A program made the position numbers and the translations under genes. A DNA stretch of 64,000 nt from Dendrolimus kikuchii (Eukaryota; Arthropoda; Insecta; Lepidoptera; Lasiocampidae), in NCBI GenBank assembly GCA_019925095.2, contig CM034388.1:30076934-30140933 (forward strand), given 5' to 3'. A model generated the notes under the pieces. It was not told where the DNA came from. It did no database searches and saw only the letters and a program-made list of their open reading frames with translations. Shown in pieces: positions 20,206-31,430 of this stretch (positions are counted from its first letter, which is position 1; the number at the start of each line of letters is the position of its first letter).

Positions 20206-20846
20206 AATATGTGAAAAAAGGAATTAAATACAAGGATTTAAGGTATATTAGACAGAAAATATTTATTCCTAAAAATGCGACACTTTAAAAATGATTTATA
20301 ATAATAATAATAGCATTGAAATTGTTTGCCGCAATTCGCGAAACGAGGTTGGCACTCAGTTTTTTGCTGTGCCGAAACATAGTCCGACACAGCACTGATT
20401 TTCAGTGCCCACCTCCTGAATTAATTATTATTAAGAAATATACATGCGATAGTATATTTGAATGTTGTGATATTCAGATTATCAAATCACAAAAAAATTC
20501 AAAAGTTACAATCTCAACTGTTAAAAAAGGTTTACGTAAGTACCTTTTCAAACTGGTTTTTCGTTTTAGTTTTTTTATTTTATTATAAAAAGTTTCAAAT
20601 TTTGTTATTTTTATTTCTATGAGCTATTTATACAAGAATATTTTTTACTTTAATCACAAATTTATCCTTGAAAATACTTCATAATCTAAGCAACACTATT
20701 AAATACCAGTTAAGCAGTTAAAAAGTCACATATACATATGAGATCTTTTTCAACAAAGAAATAAGCCGTGTATTTTCGGCATTAGTAATCGAATCAAAAT
20801 ATTTAGGTATAACGCTCTAACTGGAAAGAAAACTGGCTCTAAAAGA
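20206..20846. other. AT-rich stretch with a shared hairpin
   Basis: At about 20365-20400, TGCTGTGCCGAA..CCGACACAGCA forms a hairpin, followed by CTGATTTTCAGT. The same block occurs reversed at 35855-35905. Otherwise nothing recognised. Confidence 0.45.
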
Positions 20847-21500
20847 AAAAACCAACACATATGGCACTAGATAGGACTATATATAAGTATAGATATAAGG
20901 CCAACACTGCACATGTACTTCCTCACAACACCAGCATGTAACAGATACATTCTACATTAGTATAAGTTTAGTATATTTTTTTATTTTATTTTTATTGCAG
21001 GAGTTCAGCAGACAGGCAGACGGCCCACTTGATGGAAAGCGGTTACCATCGCCTATGGATATTTGTAACACCAAAGGTGCTACAAATGCGCTGCTGCTCT
21101 CTTAAGGGAGACTGGAACCTGATCACTAATGCCGGAACAAAACACAAGGTTGTTATGGCGGCATACTCTAGACCAAGGGTGGTTGCCATCCAGTCGAGCA
21201 AATACCCTACCACCTGGCTGTGGGTTGTTTTGTCGCCTCTTACGACAGGCCGCCTGGCCGCAGGAAATTGTATTCTTTCTCCGTTCCTGCACGGATGAAA
21301 ATAAAAAATAGTATTAAAAATAGGATAAATCAATATAATAAGTTAATCTTAAGGTACACCATAACATATAAATCACAAAATTAATGTCACACACTAACAA
21401 AAATAAACAATAAGCGTGTATGGACTCTAAAATCTCTCATAGAAATTAAGTAGTAAAAAAAGGTACGGAACTCGAGTCCGTAGAGATGTTAAGAGAGAAA
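20847..21500 (-). repeat. Repeat G, interrupted by SINE-A
   Basis: Reverse copy of 7070-7490. The parts 20847-20978 and 21301-21500 join up across the SINE-A. TAGTAT occurs on both sides and may be the target duplication. Confidence 0.75.
20980..21296 (-). mobile_element. SINE-A, full length, inside repeat G
   Basis: Complete minus-strand copy with a T-rich tail. Shares AAACACAAGG and TCGAGCAAATAC with the copy at 63502, marking a subgroup. Confidence 0.88.
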
Positions 21501-21856
21501 AAAAAAGCGCTCTAACTGAACGAGCCGACTTACAATTCCCAAATAGCAATTCGCACCTCACAGTAGTTTCATTTTACAAATATTACGCCGACATTTAAAA
21601 TCATACATATTTTGTATGGGATTCAAATTACCGGGTACATTGTGTAGAACTCTTTGTATGAGCCGGTAATCGCCACTTTATTACTATTGTCGATAGTTGA
21701 TAGGAATCTTTTTAAACGATTTTTATCGTATGCTTAATTTGTACATAATAATATTGTACGGTTCAACGTACAGCGCTTTGCTGATGCTGAGGCTTACTTT
21801 AGGCTACTTTAATATTATAACATTAGTATTAATAATGCTCATAAATTAAAAAAAAA
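21501..21856. other. Spacer, nothing recognised
   Basis: No supported feature. Confidence 0.4.
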
Positions 21857-22150
21857 AGTCGTGGTAGCGTAATGGCTAGCGCACTCGTCCCAGACTCAGA
21901 GGGCGCGGGTTCGATCCTGGCCGGAACGCATGCACCTCTTAGTCAGTTTTCTGATCTAATGTGCATATTGTTACAATTACCATGTGCTAACAACGGTGAA
22001 GGAAAACATCGTGATGCAACCTGCACAGCGAGATAACCGATGTGTCAAACCTGCCAAGCCGCCTTGGACAAGCGTGGCGGGTATACTGTCTGTTCCCCCT
22101 ATAATGGGAGGCCCGAGCTCAGCAGTGGGACATTAATGGGCTGATATTAT
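21857..22150 (+). mobile_element. SINE-D, full length
   Basis: tRNA-derived head: A-box-like TAGCGTAATGG and B box GGTTCGATCC, about 45 bp apart. Then a body with GGAAAACATCGTGATGCAAC and a 3' end CAGCAGTGGGACATTAATGG, an end shared with a common lepidopteran LINE. The split promoter suits RNA polymerase III. Not a working tRNA gene: the arms do not fold cleanly. Confidence 0.85.
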
Positions 22151-22198
22151 AATGCTCATAAATACTTTGTAGCTGAGTTGCTAACAAGTTGCAATCAT

Positions 22199-22440
22199 GT
22201 CGGCTTCTGTGGGTGAGCGGGCTAAGTCATTGCCGGCCTACCTCACTGCAACGCAGAGGCTCCGGGTTCGATTCCTGGTATAGCAAATTTCAGAAACGTA
22301 TTTTCTTCGTTATTTACTATGGTCTGGGTGTCTGGGATCGGCCCCAGAGTAGTACGTTGTATGATACCCATAACACAAGCGTAACTTGCTTAATTTGGGG
22401 ATCTACAATATGTGTGTTTGTCTGCCGATTATTATTATTA
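22199..22440 (+). mobile_element. SINE-E, full length
   Basis: tRNA-like head with A-box-like GGTGAGCGGGCTAAG and a perfect B box GGTTCGATTCC. Then TTTACTATGGTCTGGGTGTC and CTTAATTTGGGGATCTAC, ending in (ATT)n. Other copies at 5117, 30377, 42911 and 53675. Confidence 0.82.
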
Positions 22441-22485
22441 TTATTTCACATATATTTATTTATTTTATTTTTTTATGTTTTTTTA

Positions 22486-22486
<1 letters not shown>

Positions 22487-22571
<85 letters not shown>
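22487..22571. repeat. (CA)n(TA)n compound microsatellite
   Basis: About 11 CA units followed by about 30 TA units. Translates to runs of His-Thr and Ile-Tyr in chance frames. Confidence 0.97.
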
Positions 22572-22575
<4 letters not shown>

Positions 22576-22601
22576 AAATAAACAAGAATAAATAAATAAG
22601 A

Positions 22602-22864
22602 ACGACTAAACAGATATACAATGCAAAAGTGGATGGATGCAGAAGTCGTGGAAGGCCACGACACACCTTCCATGATCAAATTGATCGTGTACTAGCGGAG
22701 GGTGATGTCAGGAGCCTTAAGTACAGACGAGCGTGCATGACAAGAGTTATGAATGTCAAAGAAGCAAGTGAGGTGTGTAAGAATGGGCCTAAATGGCGCT
22801 CTGTTGTTCGTGCCTACCCCGCAAGGGAACTGGCGTGAAGTTATGAATGTATGTATGTATGTAT
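22602..22864 (+). mobile_element. RTE-B 3' fragment
   Basis: Starts in TKQIYNAK, keeps the frame to YPARELA and ends in (ATGT)n. Shares AAGAATGGGCCTAAATGG with the copy at 47430, a further subgroup mark. Confidence 0.87.
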
Positions 22865-22879
22865 AAATAAACGCATACT

Positions 22880-23822
22880 AAAAAAATATAATAAGATGAC
22901 GTCCGTCGGCAGCGGGGCCTAGGGTCCAAGCTACCGGTGGTTAAGGCTCCCGAGACAGGAGCTTCCTCACAATGCGTGCCGTGCTCAGGAGAACCACCTT
23001 CTGCATCTGGCCCTTCACCCATTTACCGAGCGAGAGCCTCTCTAAGTGTCGGTCGAGGCTCTTCGCTATTAGACCGTTAACAGACACCACCATCGGTACG
23101 ATGATCGTTGACTCCATATGCCACACGGCCGTAATCTCGTGCGCGAGGTCAAGGTATTTCGTTAATTTGTCAGTTTCACCTTTTACGAGATTACAGTCAT
23201 GTGGGATACTTATATCAACTAGCATCGTGCGTCTCGCAGATCGATCTACTATCACAATGTCAGGCTTATTGGCAACAATAGTCCTGTCTGTGATAATAGA
23301 TCGATCCCAGTAGAGCGTGATATGACCATTTTCGAGAACTGGCTCAGGGGCATATTTATAATAAGGTACCTCATTCGCTATCAGACCGTATCGAAGAGCA
23401 AGTTGCTGGTGGATGATCCTGGCTACTAGGTTGTGCCTATGCAAGTACTCGGAGTTAGCAAGACGAGAACAACAGGAAGTAACATGCCTGATGGATTCGC
23501 CCGGGCGATGACACGCCCGACATACGTCGAGCGTGCCGTCCTTCAGGATGTACTTGCTGTAGTTGTTCGTCTCGATGACCTCGTCCATAATTGCACAGAC
23601 AAACCCTTCGGTTTCCCCAAAGAGGTCACCGAAACGTAGCCAGTTCAGCGACGCCGGCAAGTCTATGTCGGGCCCATATAACGCCTGGTAAAACCTGCCG
23701 TGCAGCTCCTTGCTCTTCCATACGTCCATTCGCTCGGAGGTACTCAATACCGTAGGTCTGAGCCAGTTCTCTTTTGCAAGAGAGAGCGGGGTGGATCCTA
23801 TGTCTACTGACACCATATCTCG
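22880..23822 (-). mobile_element. R2/R4-group LINE, 5' truncated
   Basis: Element limits around the 291-codon frame. The short 3' UTR in reverse reads GGTAGCTTGGACCCTAGGCC and ends in an AT-rich stretch near 22880. An ATT repeat lies just beyond the 5' side. Confidence 0.7.
22941..23816 (-). CDS. R2/R4-type LINE protein C-terminus: zinc knuckle and restriction-like endonuclease
   Basis: 291 residues with no stop, the longest frame in the window without an artificial start. A CCHC-type knuckle lies at C99, C102, H111, C115, in the CRACHRPGESIRH context. A restriction-like endonuclease follows: KPD at 184-186, VDISIP with D201, then K and KY at 217-221, matching the PD-(D/E)xK pattern. Later PMVVSVNGLIAKSLDRHLE is typical of these LINEs. 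In the family this nuclease nicks the target to prime reverse transcription. The polymerase is missing, so it is non-autonomous. Clade within the RLE-bearing LINEs (R2, R4/Dong, CRE) is not settled. The open frame implies a fairly young copy. Confidence 0.82.
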   Translation of the reverse strand: MVSVDIGSTPLSLAKENWLRPTVLSTSERMDVWKSKELHGRFYQALYGPDIDLPASLNWLRFGDLFGETEGFVCAIMDEVIETNNYSKYILKDGTLDVCRACHRPGESIRHVTSCCSRLANSEYLHRHNLVARIIHQQLALRYGLIANEVPYYKYAPEPVLENGHITLYWDRSIITDRTIVANKPDIVIVDRSARRTMLVDISIPHDCNLVKGETDKLTKYLDLAHEITAVWHMESTIIVPMVVSVNGLIAKSLDRHLERLSLGKWVKGQMQKVVLLSTARIVRKLLSREP

Positions 23823-24358
23823 ATGCTTTACTTTCGTCAGTTTATTATTATTATTATGTCGCTACGAGCTACTATTAGTCGTAACATACGACTTCAACTA
23901 CCACTAAGTTGAAGCCAGGGATCAGCATCCAAGCCCAAGTACTACCAGAATAAATCCCTGAAAGCAACAAGGTGTATTTTCTTCATCCTACTACAAGAAA
24001 GCCCCAGTACTACAACAAGAACTGCCTGCATCCACCACAAGAAGCACGAACAAGTGTACAAACTGTACAAATATAGTTTGAAGTAATGCTTAAGTTTAAA
24101 AATCTAATGACTATGAGTTGTTTCGATAATGAGTTGAGAACAGTTTAAAGTTTCAAATGATCCAAAAATTAAAATAAACTATGTAACATTCTAGAAAAAG
24201 AATAGTAAGTCAGGTTCTTTACATTTCCTTAATTTGAGATATTAGGTTGAAAAAACTATTGCTTGAAGTCTTGAAACAAAACTTCAAAAACGATTTAACA
24301 ATCTGCTAAAAAACCAAAGCATTTATAGTAAATAGCAGTGTATTTATTTTATATATAT
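23823..24358. other. Spacer, nothing recognised
   Basis: 23890-24060 is rich in CAA and CTAC triplets, without a frame I can support. Confidence 0.4.
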
Positions 24359-24881
24359 TGTTACGAGTTTACGGGACTCGAATTAAAATGCCGTTAGAAT
24401 TATTATAGAGTTTATTAGAACTATACAAACACGTATAACACAGGTACAAATATAACCGAACGCAACAAATCCAAACGTAATGCAAAAGGTCGTAATTGAA
24501 TAAAACGCGCAACGTCCGCCAATATTAGATTCCCGAATGTAGACACGTCACGCCTAGATCGTAGTTGTAGCTGAACTGACCTCTCTCTCAATCAGACCAT
24601 CGTTTTATACATCACAAATGCAAATGCCCGGCAACGTCGACGTAATTTCCTAGAATTAGATTGTACTTATAATCCGCAACACATGGCTAATGATGCTCCT
24701 GAGCGGCCGTAAACGAGTACAATAGGACAATAGGCTGTTCTCCACAATAACTAGTAACGTATGCCGATAAATGAGTGAACAAAAGACGATCATAAAAGGA
24801 TTACAATTAGTTCAAATGCCGACAGGTAATAATAACATGTGCTTTTACAGATTTGTCTTTGTCGGAGCCTAAGTTGTAACA
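24359..24881 (-). mobile_element. LTR-S, solo LTR with 4 bp target duplication
   Basis: 523 bp bounded by TGTTAC..GTAACA, with ATAT on both sides (24355-24358 and 24882-24885). Minus strand: a TATAAAA box near 24602-24608 and AATAAA near the 3' end. No primer-binding site, gag or pol next to it, so it is a solo LTR. The 4 bp duplication would suit Gypsy, but the superfamily is not proven. Confidence 0.85.
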
Positions 24882-25104
24882 ATATTTAAAAAGTATAATT
24901 TCATTAGGTGGTGTACATTAATTTAATACGTGAGTAAATACCTTCCCTAAAGCGTTTCAAGAATATCGATTTGACCCAAAAACCTAATATTAAGTATTAA
25001 AAGTAAAGACAAAGAGCTTGCTCTTCGACTAAATAGTGTTGCCATGCAGGATGAAACACGTAAAGATTAGTAAATTTAACATTCCATTTCAAATCCATTT
25101 CATC

Positions 25105-25363
25105 TGTGCAGGAATGGAGAAATAAGCAGCAGCAGCAGGGTGGGATGTCGTAAGAGGTGACAAAACAACCCAGAGCCAGGTGGTAGGGTATTTGCACGTC
25201 TGGGTAGCTACCACCCCTGGTCTAGAGTCTGCCGCCATAACAAGCTTGAGTTGTGTTTCGGCTTTAGTAGCTAGGTTCCAGTCTTCCTTTAGAGAGCGGC
25301 AGTATATTACTAGCACCTTTACAAATATCTACCGGTCTGCTAAACTCATGCTTTAAAAAAAAA
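25105..25363 (+). mobile_element. Old, diverged SINE-A relative
   Basis: Same block order as SINE-A (GTGCAGGAATGGAGAAATAA, AGCCAGGTGGTAGGGTATTT, GTTCCAGTCTTCC) but many changes and a shortened tail ending in poly(A). Confidence 0.75.
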
Positions 25364-26211
25364 TCACATTGGTAGGTATTGTTTCTCTTTTTTTGAGTAT
25401 AGTAGATAGATAGAGTGCCCGCCCACCTGACAGAGGGTGCAGGCGCGATGCGATGGCTGGGAGTAGGCAAAGGTACGTGGAAGAAGAAGCAAGGGGAAAC
25501 TTACCTCGCCACCAGTCCACCGCCACACTGCACTCGTCCCCCGGGGTTCACATACTATCTGTCACGTATTTGCGGTGACAGCACTGGCTCTATGTGTGTG
25601 TTTCTCTTGTTTGCGCATTATTCATTAAGGGCCGCTTGCATGAGGTTGCTTAAATTTATTTAAGAAACACAAAACGTATTTAACACCCTTAAATACAATT
25701 AGTGTCTTGCGCAACGCAAAATTTGCCGCTAAATATGTTTAAAGAACTGTCAATAGGTTTTGTGTAAAACGTATTTAGGCAGTTTAATATGATTAACTAA
25801 TTTTATTTAAAGGCGATCGTTATGCAAGCGGTCCTTAAAGTATATTCTTCTTGGTGGCGAGAGAGAATTTACAAGGAGGTGTTCCTCGGCGCAACCACTA
25901 GGTTTTCTCCTCCAGCTATAGATATTTGCAACAGTAGGAGTGACCAACGCATTGCCGGCCTAGAACAATACATACCTGTTTTTGAAAATCACAGATTATG
26001 ATTCCTTGTGAAACACTCGGCTACAAACTCATTCCAAAACCTCAGAATAGAAATGTTAAAGAATATATTTAAATACTTTACTACTGACATTTCGAGCTAA
26101 GTATATTTTTTGTTGGAAAAGGTATTTTAAACTATTGTTCTAAGACTTTCAGTTTTGTTAGATTAGACCCTACTGAATCAAAAACTAAAATTTTTAAAAC
26201 AAAATATAATA
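25364..26211. other. Spacer with a GC-rich patch
   Basis: 25415-25575 is GC-rich and holds an 82-codon frame without a recognisable motif. The rest is AT-rich. No feature can be supported. Confidence 0.4.
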
Positions 26212-26218
26212 ATATAAT

Positions 26219-26507
26219 ATGAGCCTATTAATGTCCCACTGCTGGGCTCGAGGCTCCCACTATAGGGCAACGGACAGTATACCCGCCACGCTTGTCCAAG
26301 GCGGCTTGGCAGGTTTCACACATCGGTTATCTCGATGTGCAGGTTGCATCACGATGTTTTCCTTCACCGTTATTAGCACGTGGTAATTGTAACAATATGC
26401 ACATTAGGTCAGAAAACTGCCTAAGCGGTGCATGCGTTCCAGCCAGGATCGAACCCGCGCCCTTTGGGTCTGGGACGCGTGCGCTAGCCATTACGCTACC
26501 ACGACTT
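26219..26507 (-). mobile_element. SINE-D, full length
   Basis: Reverse copy with both promoter boxes. The 66-residue and 110-residue frames crossing it are by-products of the SINE sequence. Confidence 0.85.
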
Positions 26508-27315
26508 ATAATATTATACTTAGACTTATAATTAAAACAAAATAATAGTTTAAAATACCTTTTGCAACAAAAAATAGACTTTATTAAAAATGTCGCTTGC
26601 AATAAAATAGCGGCAAAGGCTAGACATATTCTGGTAATTTTGAATGATATATCTGGCAACCCTTTACGGTGTGGAGAGTTCGCTAATGCTACATTATTAT
26701 TCAGAGCACACGGCGACTCAACACAGAGCGTTGTATCTATATAAGTACTTGAGACGCCGTGTGTTGTACAGGGGTGAAGAGATTATGAAGCTAGGTAACA
26801 GTGGCGTGGACTTCATACAACTCCATTCCCCATAGCCTACGTTTAAGAAACTAGCGACTAGCGACCAAAAGGTCAAAAGCGCCATGAATTTATTGGCACC
26901 TACGTTTTTTTTATTCGTGCACATATTACGGTGTTACTATCTCTTATTCTCGGCGACTTTTCACATGTGTTGGATGAAATAGCAACTCATAAACCGATCG
27001 CGCACCGGCTTTTGTTTCAAAACATTAAAAATACAAATTGTAATAACATATCGAGTTGACGTATTTAGAACGGCGGTTGTGTGTTCTGTTCCAACATAAT
27101 TATTACTATATTTTGCGCAGGTTTAAAAAGGCATTTTTCAAAGCCGCTTTTATCATACGTCAATGTCATCACATCAATGTTAATAGCACACACACGTCTG
27201 CCCGTTGTGGCTATAAACATCGGCATTGGTCTTCAAAATACAGGCTTCGCCTAGTTTGGGACCAGTAGGTAACATAAATAATGTAAATTTGACAATAAAG
27301 ATTATTATAATATAT
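26508..27315. other. Spacer, nothing recognised
   Basis: Several short frames but no motif or named repeat. Confidence 0.4.
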
Positions 27316-27480
27316 GATTAGCAGAAGGTGATGCCAGGAGCTTTAAGAACAGACGAGCGTGTATGACAAGAGTTATGAATGTGAAAGAAGCAAGTGAGGT
27401 GTGTAAAAATAAGCCTAAATGGCGCTCTGTTGTTCGTGCCTACCCCGCAAGGGAACTGGCGTGAAGTTATGTATGTATGT
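27316..27480 (+). mobile_element. RTE-B 3' fragment
   Basis: From TTAGCAGAAGGTGATGCC to (ATGT)n. Short, 5'-truncated. Confidence 0.85.
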
Positions 27481-27487
27481 CTTTAAA

Positions 27488-28008
27488 GACCACGGGCCAT
27501 AATAATGCAAGAGACTTTTGGAGGTCTTGCGTGGCCATGCGGAGGCCTACACGTAGAGGCCCCTTGACAAATTTAATCTAAATATGGCGTGACACTGACC
27601 AGCGATTATCCCTGTCTACACCATATAATTATGTACCCAAGGACAAGCCACAGTCAGTGTAGGGCTATTGTGGGAAATGAGATCAGAAAATACCGGGCTA
27701 TTGCAGTGAACTGCTAATGGTAACTGGTACTAGGGGCCTGGGAATATGGGGACTATGGCGTCTGCCCGTCGTAATGTTCGGGGAACATGGAAAAATGGGC
27801 AGACAGTGACTCGCCACTTCCTGCATGGGCCCCAAATAATGCCATAGAAGACAGGGGCAACATGGATGTGAGTGGCTAAGGGGTGTAGCGAGGTGGGCTG
27901 CAGGTTCACCGAAGCTACTTTCGACGTTAAGCCAATTATCACTTTCACCCCTGGAGCTTGCTGGCTTGCCCTGATAATAAAAATTATTGTTATTATTATC
28001 AAATTCTC
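27488..28008 (+). mobile_element. Possible LINE 3' UTR with ATT-rich tail
   Basis: Moderately GC-rich unique-looking sequence (GAGGCCTACACGTAGAGGCC, CTGGAGCTTGCTGGCTTGCC) ending TGATAATAAAAATTATTGTT, the kind of end LINE UTRs have. No coding remnant and no second copy in the window, so this is a guess. Confidence 0.35.
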
Positions 28009-28286
28009 TGCTTTTTTATATACTGTTATCAGGTTCTTTATTTCTACAACAGCGGTGTAGTCGATGCTTGCGTTATACGAGTACAGCATGTTGTTTCAAC
28101 CGGCTTGCTCTAGCCGACATACCGTCCTGCGTCACTGTTAGGTAGAATGTACATGCAGTTCCACATATATCATGGCTGACTTGCAATTTCGCAGACTTTT
28201 GTCAGTCAGACAAAACACTATTGTATATCTACTGTTTATAAAACTGACTCAAAAATACAGGTGTTATAATTTTGTGTACACTTAAA

Positions 28287-28358
28287 AATTAACCATGTGT
28301 GTACAATTAACCATGTGTGTACAATTAACCATGTGTGTACAATTAACCATGTGTGTGT
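28287..28358. repeat. 18 bp tandem repeat, about four units
   Basis: Unit ATTAACCATGTGTGTACA, nearly perfect, 3.9 copies. Being a multiple of three, it gives a repeated CTINHV peptide frame, surely by chance. Confidence 0.93.
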
Positions 28359-28380
28359 TAATAAGTTTGAAGTCATTGTA

Positions 28381-28475
28381 GGATCAGAGATTAGCGCACT
28401 TGCTGCCCAAATTCAAAAGGCGCGGCTTCGAATCCCGGCCAACACAATCCTTGCTTCAATTCAGTTCAAATCCTT
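28381..28475 (+). mobile_element. tRNA-like SINE head relic
   Basis: GAGATTAGCGCACTTGCTG..GGCGCGGCTTCGAATCCCGG has an A-box-like and a B-box-like block at tRNA spacing. It may be a decayed SINE-D head. No SINE-D body follows. Confidence 0.4.
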
Positions 28476-29337
28476 GATTTGTGTATTCCGAAGATTCGGC
28501 CACTTTTGATTAGTAGTAGCGATTTGTATCAGTTAATGAAAAGCGAGGCAGACAATGTGCAATAATCTCTAAAAGCGGGGATTATTGCTAGTTATCGTTC
28601 CACATTGTGTTAATTAACTACGCTTATAGTGCAACTTGGCATGATCTAAACAATTCATGGGTACACGAGCATACAGAACAATATGGTTTATTATTAATTA
28701 ATACGAAGCGACATTGAAACAAGGAAATGTGAATACAGTGTAAATTCCATGTAACGTCACTCGATTTAACGACAAACTCCCTTAAGCGTCGAAATCACTT
28801 GGTTTTGGTCGGTTTAGCTTGTCTTCCATACAATGATACACTCAATATATCTATATAACGACTAAAAAGTACCTTTTAATTTGCCAAAATTAGTAAAACT
28901 TGCGCAGCTGTGTACTTTTTTTATCGCTTTATTATCCTAGCCCGTAATAAACTCGACTGTCGGCATCATGCATACCGAAATTTCTAAGTACTTCCTTTAT
29001 CACCAAAATGCCTCAATATCGCAAGATATGAATAAAATAATTTAAAAAATACAACAAAATTACAGGTGCAGCAAAAGACGTCAGAAAAAAATTACAGACT
29101 TCTCTCCATTCAACGACAACTCTCTATAACGCCATAAATGCACAGTCCATTCAGTGTCGTTATATAGAGTTTACACTGTTTTATTATAATAGGGTAGTTA
29201 ATAGTCAACTGAGACACTTTTTATTATCTTTCAAAAGCCTTCTAGAATTTGGACGAGAATAGCAAGTTGTGACGTCATGAACAGTTATCACAATTTTTTG
29301 ATGATACCGTAAAATGCTGCAGGTTTGCCGTACTGTT
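28476..29337. other. AT-rich stretch
   Basis: No feature recognised. Confidence 0.4.
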
Positions 29338-29690
29338 ACTATTGGTGGCAGTTGCTTCTTCTTTGGAAATTAAAACTCGATATAATGGACTGTATGATTA
29401 TTATTATTAAATTAGAAATATACATAGAATAAGTAGAAATTTAGAAAGAGAGTCGTCGTTGAGAATTATAGTACAATATATGAATGGCTGAAGAATGTCC
29501 GAATTAATCTGAATGTGTTTAATGAGCAATTTTTGTCTCCTATATCCCGCATCCCGTCCGACGCCTAGCTGCTAATTGCGCGAGTTACGAGCGTCGGCGG
29601 TATGCGGGGCGCGGGGTAGGTGTGCTCCGGCGGGCGGGTCAAGGGGGTGCTCTCTGTCCGCAACAGTTACAGTAACTTGCTTATTCGAAA
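29338..29690 (+). repeat. Repeat J, copy 1
   Basis: ATTGGTGGCAGTTGCTTCTTC near 29340 and a GC-rich block CCCGTCCGACGCCTAGCTGC (29548-29660) recur in the same order at 35173-35440. Class unknown. Confidence 0.6.
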
Positions 29691-29717
29691 AATTACGTAA
29701 AGTTTTCACCTTTGTGT

Positions 29718-30015
29718 ATGACTTCACGCCAGTTCCCTTGCGGGGTAGGCACGAACAACAGAGCGCCATTTAGGCTTATTCTTACACACCTCACTTGCTT
29801 CTTTGACATTCATAACTCTTGCTCCTGACATCACCTTCTGCTAGTACACGATCAATTTGATCATGGAAGGTGTGTCGTGGCCTTCCACGACTTCTGCATC
29901 CATCCACTTTTGCATTGTATATCTGTTTAGTCATTCTTTCATCATGCATTCTTTCCACATGCACGAACCACCGGAGCATTCCTTTCCTTACCTTCACCCC
30001 GACACTCTCTTTCAG
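29718..30015 (-). mobile_element. RTE-B fragment with internal deletion
   Basis: Reverse copy. Lacks ~25 bp coding for LKNRRACMTRV. It has no (CATA)n run next to GACTTCACGCC, so its end is not the usual one. Confidence 0.82.
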
Positions 30016-30195
30016 ATTATATGATGATGATACCGGCAATATCAGAGACCACCATTAGGAAGACCGTAATGGCGCCAAACCCCGCCACCGGCGGGTAGTT
30101 GTCCGTCAAGTAAAAGCCGAGGCAAAGAGGTTTTCCTCAAGGCCCCAACCTCCTCGCCGCCTCAAATGGCCAAGACGAAGAAGACCGTCGAGAGA
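30016..30195. other. GC-rich segment of unknown class
   Basis: Starts ATGATGATGATACCGGCAAT, a phrase also at 9491-9515. Then GCGCCAAACCCCGCCACCGG. Possibly a LINE end in reverse; not resolved. Confidence 0.35.
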
Positions 30196-30328
30196 CTCGA
30201 TGTGCAGATTTCATCACGATGTTTTCCTTCACAGTTGTTTGTTCGTGGTAATTGTAACAATATGCACGTTAGGTCTGAATATTGACTCTGGGACGCGTGC
30301 GTTAGCTATTACGCTATCACGCTTAACT
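30196..30328 (-). mobile_element. SINE-D fragment, head and part of body
   Basis: Reverse copy ending at TACGCTATCACGC. The B-box region is deleted, and the 3' half of the SINE is missing. Confidence 0.7.
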
Positions 30329-30344
30329 TAAGATTAATATTCAA

Positions 30345-30765
30345 ATTCAAAAGTTTTTATTCAAAATAAGTTCCAATGACGGCCTCTGTGGTTGAGCGGG
30401 CTAAGCCTCTGCCGGCGTAGCTCACTGCAACGCAGAGGCTCCAGGTTCGATTCCTGGTATAATAAATTTCGGAAACGTATTTTCTCCGTTATTTACTATG
30501 GTCTGGGTGTCTGGGATCGGCCCCAGAGTAGTCCGTTGTATATTACCCATAACACAAGCGTAACTTGCTTAATTTGGGGATATAAAATATGTGTGTTTGT
30601 CTGCCGTTTATTATTATTATTATTAATGGAGAACACTTTTTGAAGGTCATACATGTAAGTTAAAATTTAATTTTTACTTCCTATTCTATGTACACCGCTT
30701 CGCAACGTGTTGATGCTGTAAAGGAGAAGAAGCGGCAAGAAACTCCTCAGCAACACGTCTAGCTA
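30345..30765 (-). mobile_element. Element H, interrupted by SINE-E
   Basis: Reverse copy in two parts, 30345-30375 (tail) and 30629-30765, which includes the 65 bp module (GCTTCGCAACGTGTTG..GAAACTCCTCAGCAACACG). The parts rejoin when compared with 16698-16805. Confidence 0.72.
30377..30627 (+). mobile_element. SINE-E, full length, nested in element H
   Basis: Head with A-box-like TGGTTGAGCGGGCTAAG and B box GGTTCGATTCC, tail (ATT)n. AATG on both sides may be the target duplication. Confidence 0.85.
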
Positions 30766-31285
30766 AATATTGTTTTTCTTTATATTTCATATTCTATTTA
30801 TATCTCAAATCCTTTTTTTTATAAGCTTTGTACAGAAGTATGTTACAGAATTACTTTTTGAAGAATTAAAGGAGTTGTAGCAAACAATGCATACTCAATA
30901 AGACCAATGGTAATAGACCATTAACCCACTCTAGGTGCGACAGTTTGTTCAACACCTCAAAGTTCAATATGCATATGAGAAGGCGTGGCTATCCGTTGTC
31001 ATGGTAACAAACTACGCCCCTTTGAGTAAAAAGGGTCGAAGCAGATGCGCATGAGTTGACCAAACTTGATCTTTTATTATTTTTGTAATATATTTTAACT
31101 TAACAAAAAAAATACGTACTTTTCAGAGAAATTAGATTTTGATATCATATCCATTTCTAAATTTAATTATTTCTTATGTATCAAATTGATTTGTGAAACA
31201 TTTGTAATTTTATTACAACTCCATTAAGAAAAGTGATTGTATAACATATTTTTGTATTGCACAAAAAAAAATTGCTTGAGATAGA
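30766..31285. other. AT-rich spacer
   Basis: No feature recognised. Confidence 0.4.
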
Positions 31286-31391
31286 TACATACATACATAC
31301 ATAACTTCACGCCAGTTCCCTTGCGGGGTAGGCACGAACAACAGAGTGCCATTTAGGCTTATTCTTACACACCTCACTTGCCTCTTTGACA
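31286..31391 (-). mobile_element. RTE-B terminal fragment
   Basis: Reverse copy of the last ~100 bp with (CATA)n. Subfamily with GAGTGCCATTTAGG and GCCTCTTTGAC. Confidence 0.83.
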
Positions 31392-31430
31392 AGTGCCAAG
31401 ACCCACTCTGGGTCGCTGAGCCAACGGAGT

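Noticed and set aside
21857..21930. True tRNA gene
   Set aside because: A and B boxes are present, but the cloverleaf is poor, the unit is repeated several times with the same SINE body, and a LINE-type 3' end follows.
22199..22275. Second true tRNA gene
   Set aside because: Same reasoning: it is the head of SINE-E, repeated with a common body and ATT tail.
22189..22679. Frames rich in Ile-Tyr and His-Thr on both strands
   Set aside because: They are translations of the (CA)n(TA)n microsatellite.
28287..28358. CRISPR-like array
   Set aside because: The 18 bp units are directly joined with no spacers, and the surroundings are eukaryotic.
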